DNA of 11,861 bases, from the NCBI GenBank assembly GCA_947440875.1, contig CANETG010000062.1, positions 1 through 11,861 on the forward strand, in the 5' to 3' direction. The translations under genes and the position numbers were made by a program. A model generated the notes under the pieces. It was not told where the DNA came from. It worked only from the letters and a program-made list of their open reading frames with translations, and did not search any database. The DNA is from Bacteriovoracaceae bacterium (GTDB taxonomy: Bacteria > Bdellovibrionota > Bacteriovoracia > Bacteriovoracales > Bacteriovoracaceae). How positions within the stretch are numbered: the first letter of the stretch is position 1; each line of letters begins with the position of its first letter. Of this stretch, positions 7,039-11,861 are shown in pieces.

Positions 7039-9729
7039 TTACGCATTTAACTTTCTGAGCACGTAGTGAAGAATGCCGGAGTTCTTGTAGTACTCAAGCT
7101 CATTGGCGGTGTCGATTCGCGATTGAAGCTCGACCGATATTTTCTCTCCATTTCCTCTGGTAATTTCTGCCATCAATTTTGCTTTCGGCTTCATGTCGGT
7201 AAGACCCATGATGGAAACAGTTTCAGAGCCATCAAGATTAAGTGACTTTCTAGTCGCACCACTAGTGAACTGAAGCGGAATCACACCCATCCCAATCAGA
7301 TTTGATCGGTGAATTCGCTCGAAGCTTTCAGTGATCACGGCCTTGATCCCAAGAAGACGTGTTCCCTTTGCGGCCCAGTCCCGGGAAGATCCTGTGCCGT
7401 ATTCTTTCCCAGCAAACACGACGAGCTGAATGCCTTTGGCCTGATACTTATGAGAAGCATCATACATGGTCGTTTCTGATCCATCCGGAATGTAAGTGGT
7501 GTACCCACCTTCCTTGCCCGATTTGACCATTTCATTTTTCAAACGAATATTGGCAAACGTTCCGCGAGTCATGACCTCATCGTGGCCACGACGAGCGCCG
7601 TACTGGTTAAAGTCAGAAGGTTTGACTCCGCGGCTCACGAGATACGCTCCCGCAGGAGTTTCCGGTTTAAATGATCCCGCTGGAGAGATGTGATCGGTGG
7701 TGATCGAATCACCGAAAAGTCCAAGAACACTTGCTCCCGTGATATCTTTGACGGCTTCCGGATCTTTTTTCATGCCCTTAAAGTAGGGCGGATTATTGAT
7801 GTAGGTTGAACTCGAATCCCAGGCGAAAGTTTCGCCTTCTGGCACAGAAACTTTTTGCCAGAACTCATCGCCTTTAAACACATCCGAGTAACGAGACTTA
7901 AACATCGCCGGAGTGATCTTCATCATCGCTTCTTGAATTTCTTGCGACGAAGGCCAGATGTCTTTGAGGTAAACATCTTTTCCGCTCGCTCCCTTGCCGA
8001 TGGGATCTTTGGTGAGATCAAGTTTGACGTTTCCGGCCAGAGCGTACGCCACGACCAGTGGTGGACTTGCTAAATAGTTTGCTTTCACGTCCGGAGAAAC
8101 TCGCCCTTCGAAATTTCTATTGCCGGAAAGAACCGCTGAAGCGGTTAAATTTCCATCCTTAATTGCTTTCGAAAACTCTGTCTTCAGTGGCCCAGAGTTC
8201 CCGATACAAGTGGTGCATCCATAGCCCACGAGATTGAATCCCAGTTTATTGAGTTCCGGCTGCAGTCCCGCTGCTTCAAGATAATCCGTCACCACTTTCG
8301 ATCCCGGAGCGAGCGATGTTTTTACCCATGGTTTTGTTTTAAGTCCAAGAGCGTTTGCTTTCTTGGCCACGAGTCCCGCAGCAATGAGAACCGAAGGATT
8401 CGACGTATTGGTACACGATGTAATCGCCGCAATCATCACGTCACCGTGAGTGATCGTGAAATTGTGGTTATCAATGGCTTGAGTTTTATGGACGTCATCA
8501 GAGTGGACTTTAAAACCAGTCTCTGAGACGAGGTCTTTCATGAAGCCCTGAGCGATATCAGTGAGGGCGACTTTATCTTGCGGGCGTTTTGGTCCCGCCA
8601 GAGACGGCACAACTTCCGAGAGATCAAGCTCAAGCGTGTCAGTAAAAATGGGATCCCGCGAATCATCTCTCCAGAAACCCTGCTCTTTGGCGTAAGCCTC
8701 CACGAGCTGAACGCGGTCTTCATCGCGACCCGTAAATCTCAGGTACTCAATGGTTTTTTCATCGACCGGGAAGAACCCACAAGTCGCTCCGTACTCGGGC
8801 GCCATGTTGGCTATCGTCGCGCGATCAGCAAGAGTCAGATCCTTGAGCCCTGGTCCGTAGAACTCGACGAACTTATCCACGACCCCTTTTTTCCGAAGCA
8901 TCTGAGTGACCGTGAGAACCACGTCGGTTGCTGTCACACCTTCTTTGATTTTTCCTTTGAGCTTCAGTCCCACGACTTCAGGGATGAGCATCGTGACCGC
9001 CTGTCCGAGCATCGCGGCTTCTGCTTCAATTCCCCCGACACCCCAACCGAGGACCGAGAGTCCGTTGACCATGGTCGTATGGGAATCAGTTCCCACGCAG
9101 GTATCGCAGTAAGCGAGGGTCGTTCCGTTTTCTTCTTTGGTCCACACCGTCTGCGCCAGATACTCCACGTTCACCTGATGGCAAATTCCTGTCCCGGGAG
9201 GAACCACGCGGAAATTTTTAAACGCTTTTTGGCCCCACTTAAGAAACTTGTAGCGCTCCCCATTTCGTTCGTACTCAAGCGCCATATTTTTAGTGAAAGC
9301 ATTTTCATCCGCTGAATAATCCACAATCACCGAGTGATCAATCACGAGATCCACAGGAACCAGAGGATTAATCTTCTGCGGATTTCCGCCAACGGATTTC
9401 ATCGCATCTCTCATCGCCGCTAAATCGACGACGGCCGGGACTCCGGTAAAATCCTGCATCAGAACGCGCGCCGGATAGTAGTTAATCTCGCGAGTAGATT
9501 TTTTATTCTTCGTCCACTCACCCATCGCTTTAATGTCGTCGGTGAAAACAGTGAACCCATCTTCATTCCGGAGAAGGTTTTCCATCAGCACTTTAAGCGA
9601 GTACGGAAGATTCGTGATGTCCCCCACGCCCGCGCCTTCGGCCGCTTTCAAAGAAAAATAATCGTAGGTCTTATTCCCGACTTTAAGCTGACGGCGTGTC
9701 TTGAATGAATCGACTCTTTTAGTCTCCAC
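7039..9729 (-). CDS. acnA: Aconitate hydratase (AcnA type)
   Basis: It isomerises citrate to isocitrate in the TCA cycle, in the cytoplasm, using a [4Fe-4S] cluster. At 896 residues it has the length of the AcnA/IRP1-type family. The cluster ligands are Cys439 in the ITSCTNTSNPSVL stretch and Cys505/Cys508 in GCTTCIGNSGPL. Other landmarks are MQDFTGVPAVVDLAAMRDAM (91-110), DSHTTMVNGLSVLGWGVGG (215-233), SGNRNFEGR (535-543), and in the C-terminal swivel domain GDSITTDHISPAGS (673-686) and YGTGSSRDWAAKG (777-789). The start codon is GTG at 9729, supported by AGGAG six bases upstream and no competing ATG. It is a single-gene unit with its own candidate promoter and terminator. AcnA-type enzymes in other bacteria can bind RNA when the cluster is lost; nothing here tests that. 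Confidence 0.97.
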   Translation of the reverse strand: METKRVDSFKTRRQLKVGNKTYDYFSLKAAEGAGVGDITNLPYSLKVLMENLLRNEDGFTVFTDDIKAMGEWTKNKKSTREINYYPARVLMQDFTGVPAVVDLAAMRDAMKSVGGNPQKINPLVPVDLVIDHSVIVDYSADENAFTKNMALEYERNGERYKFLKWGQKAFKNFRVVPPGTGICHQVNVEYLAQTVWTKEENGTTLAYCDTCVGTDSHTTMVNGLSVLGWGVGGIEAEAAMLGQAVTMLIPEVVGLKLKGKIKEGVTATDVVLTVTQMLRKKGVVDKFVEFYGPGLKDLTLADRATIANMAPEYGATCGFFPVDEKTIEYLRFTGRDEDRVQLVEAYAKEQGFWRDDSRDPIFTDTLELDLSEVVPSLAGPKRPQDKVALTDIAQGFMKDLVSETGFKVHSDDVHKTQAIDNHNFTITHGDVMIAAITSCTNTSNPSVLIAAGLVAKKANALGLKTKPWVKTSLAPGSKVVTDYLEAAGLQPELNKLGFNLVGYGCTTCIGNSGPLKTEFSKAIKDGNLTASAVLSGNRNFEGRVSPDVKANYLASPPLVVAYALAGNVKLDLTKDPIGKGASGKDVYLKDIWPSSQEIQEAMMKITPAMFKSRYSDVFKGDEFWQKVSVPEGETFAWDSSSTYINNPPYFKGMKKDPEAVKDITGASVLGLFGDSITTDHISPAGSFKPETPAGAYLVSRGVKPSDFNQYGARRGHDEVMTRGTFANIRLKNEMVKSGKEGGYTTYIPDGSETTMYDASHKYQAKGIQLVVFAGKEYGTGSSRDWAAKGTRLLGIKAVITESFERIHRSNLIGMGVIPLQFTSGATRKSLNLDGSETVSIMGLTDMKPKAKLMAEITRGNGEKISVELQSRIDTANELEYYKNSGILHYVLRKLNA

Positions 9730-9762
9730 TGGGAACTCCTGGGTGATAAAAATTAATGGCTT

Positions 9763-9791
9763 ATTTTAATACTGAGAGGGAAAAGTGACTA
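9763..9791 (-). promoter_or_regulatory. Candidate promoter of acnA
   Basis: On the minus strand, TAGTCA (9786-9791) and TAAAAT (9763-9768) are 17 bases apart, matching 4/6 and 5/6 of the sigma-70 consensus. The resulting leader would be about 25-30 bases with AGGAG placed correctly for the GTG start. Confidence 0.4.
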
Positions 9792-9826
9792 TGAGATTAT
9801 TATACCTGACGAGAACACTCATTGAG

Positions 9827-9855
9827 TTGCTCGCCGCCTCAAGAATCCTTATGAT
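9827..9855 (+). promoter_or_regulatory. Candidate promoter of the tandem membrane-protein genes
   Basis: TTGCTC (9827-9832) and TATGAT (9850-9855) are 17 bases apart; the -10 is good (5/6), the -35 weak (3/6). Transcription would start near 9862, just upstream of the GGAGAG ribosome site. This fits the shorter ATG at 9893 and argues against the longer open frame from 9785. Confidence 0.35.
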
Positions 9856-9892
9856 GGCCCTACCACGCAATGTGCTAATTGAGGAGAGAGAA

Positions 9893-10306
9893 ATGAAAAT
9901 AACAAGAGAGGATCATGCCATCTATATGGGCCGCCTTGCCCCCCTTCTTTTGGTCGCTTATGGGGCCCAAACTTGGTGCTATTCCCGTTATTTCTCTCCT
10001 GCCTTGGCCCACGACATCTCTATTTTCCTGGGGATAGGAATCATTTTGATCGCGGCCGCATTTCTTATTCACGATCACTGCTACATTGCCACCCTTCACG
10101 ACAATCACATCGAACTGAAGCTCACTCCTTTTCCCTACCAGGACGAAATCCTCTTCCGAGACATAGAGAAAGTCGAGGTGGTGAAAACTCGATTTTCTTT
10201 TTCTCACGTAAAACTTACGACGGACGAGGGGAAAAATATTTGGCTGTACAACGTCGATGACGCCCATAAAATTTCGGAAACTATTAAAAACAAACGCTAC
10301 CGGTAG
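9893..10306 (+). CDS. Unrecognised two-helix membrane protein with beta-rich soluble tail (copy 1)
   Basis: I do not recognise this family by name. The 137-residue product begins with a short polar TREDH stretch (4-8). Two hydrophobic segments (about 14-32 and 42-60) form a hairpin, followed by a soluble tail (61-137). The tail has alternating hydrophobic strands (IATLHDNHIELKL, 65-77; KVEVVKTRFSFSHVKLTT, 93-110; KNIWLYNVDD, 114-123) and a final helix. The arrangement resembles small bacterial proteins with a PH-like domain behind a membrane hairpin, but that is only a guess. The open frame extends to a GTG at 9785, but the extra 36 residues lack a matching part in the paralogue. The ATG at 9893 has a strong GAGGAGAGAG site, so I use it. 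The next gene, 37 bases on, is a diverged copy. Confidence 0.75.
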   Translation: MKITREDHAIYMGRLAPLLLVAYGAQTWCYSRYFSPALAHDISIFLGIGIILIAAAFLIHDHCYIATLHDNHIELKLTPFPYQDEILFRDIEKVEVVKTRFSFSHVKLTTDEGKNIWLYNVDDAHKISETIKNKRYR

Positions 10307-10343
10307 AAACTCAGGTCTTTTTCAAGCTTTCCGATAAGAGGTC

Positions 10344-10781
10344 ATGAGTAAGACCACCCCTTTTACCCTGACCCGCGAAAAACACCTCGACCACATGGTC
10401 AAAGTTGTCCCTTTCATCGCTTTGATGTTCGGGATTCAGGGCTATGTCCTGACAAAAATTCATGAAAGTTTTGGAAGTACGGCGATTTTCTTCCTCGCCG
10501 GTTGCCTTATTTCCATGATCACGGCCTTTATTACTTACGACGTAAAACACCAGGTGACGTTTTTAGAATCACATATGGAAATTAGATTTTTGGGCCTTTC
10601 AAAAAATATTCCGTATTCAGAAATCCTCTCCGTTCGCATTTCGGAATCTAATCAGACTTTCGCGAGTCTTCAGCTGTTCACCAAAGAAGGCGCTCACCGA
10701 TTCTTTTTTGTAGATGATGCTGATGCCATTAAAACTTTTCTCGAAGCTCAGAAAAAACAAGAATTCAAAGCCGCTGCCTGA
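10344..10781 (+). CDS. Unrecognised two-helix membrane protein with beta-rich soluble tail (copy 2)
   Basis: This 145-residue protein is a colinear paralogue of the preceding gene. Shared landmarks are TREKH (10-14, versus TREDH), a two-helix membrane hairpin (about 21-38 and 44-64), and the strand FLESHMEIRFLG (73-84). They continue with IPYSEILSVRIS (89-100), SLQLFTKEG (108-116) and FFVDDADAIKTFL (121-133, versus the copy-1 VDDAHKI segment). Similarity runs the whole length with low identity, so the duplication is old. Function is unknown. The two probably form one operon and could pair with each other in the membrane. The ribosome site AGAGGT is unusually close (two to three bases) to the ATG, which may lower expression relative to copy 1. 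The last 17 bases overlap the convergent HNH gene. Confidence 0.78.
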   Translation: MSKTTPFTLTREKHLDHMVKVVPFIALMFGIQGYVLTKIHESFGSTAIFFLAGCLISMITAFITYDVKHQVTFLESHMEIRFLGLSKNIPYSEILSVRISESNQTFASLQLFTKEGAHRFFFVDDADAIKTFLEAQKKQEFKAAA

Positions 10782-11568
10782 TTCTTTCCCTTTGATTACA
10801 ATTAAAACACAGGAGCCTGATATTATCTGCCGTGGCTTTTCCGCCGAGGGAATACGGAAGTTTGTGATCGTATTGGAGACTAAACTTCCCGCCGCATTTG
10901 ACGCAATTTTGGTCTCTTTGGTAAACCTCGCGTTTGACACCCGCGGATGGAGTTCTGGAATTTGAAAATCGAGAGATTCTCGGCCTATCGACAAGCTTAA
11001 ACTTCGACTTTTGAAGTTCACTGAGAGCACTGGTCACAGTTTCAGCAACAACATCGGCAAGGCTTTCAGTTGACCCTTTAAGATCCCTATACTCTTTCAA
11101 TTGCAGGATCACATCTTCAGTGACCCATATCGCTTCTTTCCTGATCTCAGGTGGTTTAGTGCTCATCTCGAGAAGCCGAAGTTCACATTCCCGGGTCGAG
11201 AGTCCTTCAACTCTTTTGAGAGTGATCTCTTTTTCTTTAATACCAACAATATTTTCTTGGCGAAAAAATTGAGTAAGACTTGCTAGGTTCGTGAGATTTA
11301 AACTTCCGTTTTCAATCTTTTTTTCTAAGAAAGGTAATTCCGTTAACAATCTTGATGCCGCGATTCTTCTGTGGGCAGCGGCCTCTGTGTACTTTAATTC
11401 TCTGACACAATAATCATAGAGACTTCTGTACCCCTGATCAGAAAATAATTTTCTCCGATCAATCTCTCTCAGATGATGTAACACTTTCACAGTGAACTCA
11501 CGCTCGGATGTTGGGAGTATTTTCGTGTCTTGGAGTAAAGATTTATCTGTCAAATGTTGTAAGTTCAT
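10765..11568 (-). CDS. HNH endonuclease-domain protein
   Basis: A 267-residue protein with a C-terminal HNH nuclease module (about 215-262). Zinc ligands are CVKCGG (Cys222/Cys225) and CFNCN (Cys254/Cys257). The catalytic core is YDHKLPYSLGG (233-243, Asp234/His235) with DNIRLLC (248-254, Asn249). The N-terminal 190 residues are helical and charged. They include LREIDRRKLFSDQGYRSLYDYCVREL (33-58), then YTEAAAHRRIAASRLL (60-75) and a coiled-coil-like run, resembling the domain that precedes HNH in DUF222-like proteins. I associate this architecture with multi-copy families in Bdellovibrio. Role unknown: mobile-element, restriction-like or DNA-repair use are all possible. No partner methyltransferase, integrase or phage gene is in view. 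The ATG at 11568 has no clear Shine-Dalgarno. The 3' end overlaps copy 2 by 17 bases. Confidence 0.85.
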   Translation of the reverse strand: MNLQHLTDKSLLQDTKILPTSEREFTVKVLHHLREIDRRKLFSDQGYRSLYDYCVRELKYTEAAAHRRIAASRLLTELPFLEKKIENGSLNLTNLASLTQFFRQENIVGIKEKEITLKRVEGLSTRECELRLLEMSTKPPEIRKEAIWVTEDVILQLKEYRDLKGSTESLADVVAETVTSALSELQKSKFKLVDRPRISRFSNSRTPSAGVKREVYQRDQNCVKCGGKFSLQYDHKLPYSLGGKATADNIRLLCFNCNQRERIRQRL

Positions 11569-11588
11569 TGCGAGAACTTACTGGAGAC

Positions 11589-11617
11589 AAATTAATCAAG
11601 ACCATCACTTAAATCAA
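11589..11617 (-). promoter_or_regulatory. Weak candidate promoter of the HNH gene
   Basis: On the minus strand TTGATT (11612-11617) and TAATTT (11589-11594) are 17 bases apart in AT-rich sequence. The -35 is fair and the -10 poor. It would give a leader of only about 13 bases without a ribosome site. Confidence 0.22.
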
Positions 11618-11639
11618 AAGAGTTAGTATTTTTCACTTT

Positions 11640-11861
11640 TCACCTCCGGCGCCGGAGGTCACAGAGCATTATTTTAGATATTTCCTCTAAAGCAAATTCT
11701 CGCTTGATGAACATGAACCCGAGGCGGCAAAAACGATTTTGAGCTCGCGCGTCTAATGCTTTGAGAGTTTTCTCCATTTTTTCAGGAGGTGCAGACATCG
11801 TCCCTTCATAAGGACATTGATCATCGGCAGTTTTAATTCCGTCGGCGTAAAAAGGACGAGA
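11640..11861 (-). CDS. C-terminal end of an unrecognised gene, cut by window edge
   Basis: A frame open from the right edge gives 73 residues before a TGA at 11640-11642. The visible part contains FYADGIKTADDQCPYEG, then APPEKMEKTLKALDARAQ and FMFIKREFALEEISKIMLC, and ends in DLRRRR. It reads like coding sequence: mixed helices with charged and hydrophobic alternation, and no stop for 73 codons. I recognise no domain. The last codons are formed by the GC-rich palindrome, so the four-Arg tail may be a by-product of that repeat. The gene faces the same way as the HNH gene, with 71 bases between them. Confidence 0.55.
   Translation of the reverse strand, partial: SRPFYADGIKTADDQCPYEGTMSAPPEKMEKTLKALDARAQNRFCRLGFMFIKREFALEEISKIMLCDLRRRR
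11642..11659. repeat. Perfect 18-bp GC-rich palindrome
   Basis: ACCTCCGGCGCCGGAGGT equals its own reverse complement over all 18 bases and is 14/18 G or C, amid AT-rich sequence. It covers the last codons and the final base-pair of the stop of the partial minus-strand gene, and lies about 70 bases upstream of the HNH gene. No T-tract follows on either strand, so it is not a classic intrinsic terminator. It could be a repetitive extragenic palindrome, a protein binding or cleavage site, or a mRNA 3'-end stabiliser. Confidence 0.8.

Noticed and set aside
8578..9315. Plus-strand open frame of 245 codons
   Set aside because: Lies wholly antisense to the well-supported acnA gene, with Arg/His/Ser-rich composition typical of a shadow frame and no ribosome site.
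9785..9892. Extension of membrane protein copy 1 to a GTG at 9785
   Set aside because: The paralogue lacks this part, there is a strong ribosome site for the ATG at 9893, and a candidate promoter lies inside the extension.
10297..10306. 10-bp palindrome CTACCGGTAG at the stop of membrane protein copy 1
   Set aside because: Short, no T-tract immediately after it, and the next co-directional gene follows 37 bases later; chance is sufficient explanation.
10765..11568. HNH gene as part of a CRISPR, restriction or toxin system
   Set aside because: No repeats, methyltransferase, Cas, antitoxin or phage genes are visible in the window; the HNH domain alone does not support it.
11642..11659. Palindrome read as an intrinsic terminator
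   Set aside because: No T-tract follows the stem on either strand.

Overview
The window is compact Gram-negative chromosome of medium GC. It probably comes from the Bdellovibrionota (Bdellovibrio-like bacteria). That assignment is an inference. It rests on a lipoprotein-type MltD with LysM repeats, the mix of housekeeping enzymes, and an HNH protein with a long helical N-terminal region of a kind I associate with Bdellovibrio genomes. No rRNA, tRNA, CRISPR array or insertion sequence is visible, and no gap between genes reaches 300 bases.

Layout. (1) 1-1122, minus: the large-subunit part of a gamma-glutamyltranspeptidase, cut by the left edge just before its catalytic threonine. (2) 1171-1521, plus: a pterin-4a-carbinolamine dehydratase. 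It runs tail-to-tail into (3) 1478-1999, minus: a retropepsin-like 'ATP-dependent zinc protease' (RimB-type) protein. (4) 2134-3831, plus: an MltD-type lytic transglycosylase lipoprotein with LysM repeats, again tail-to-tail with (5) a three-gene minus-strand operon at 6884-3812. The operon order is YdfG-like SDR reductase, dihydroorotase, then a membrane-anchored endonuclease/exonuclease/phosphatase (EEP). Its genes are chained by two 4-base ATGA start/stop overlaps. (6) 7039-9729, minus: aconitase AcnA with a GTG start, its own candidate promoter and an intrinsic terminator. (7) 9893-10306 and 10344-10781, plus: two tandem, diverged copies of an unrecognised small membrane protein with two membrane helices and a beta-rich soluble tail. 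(8) 10765-11568, minus: the HNH protein. (9) 11640-11861, minus: the C-terminal end of an unrecognised gene entering from the right edge. Its last codons and part of its stop lie in a perfect 18-bp GC-rich palindrome.

How the genes work together. Most are unrelated housekeeping functions: glutathione breakdown, pterin recycling, murein remodelling, pyrimidine synthesis and the TCA cycle. The only tightly linked set is SDR-pyrC-EEP. All three convergent gene pairs overlap at their 3' ends (44, 20 and 17 bases), so the terminator-like hairpins that I can see for plus-strand genes lie inside coding sequence.

Nothing here is a clear new defence or mobile system. The least explained parts are the paired small membrane proteins, the HNH gene with its neighbouring palindrome, and the hairpins embedded in the convergent junctions.
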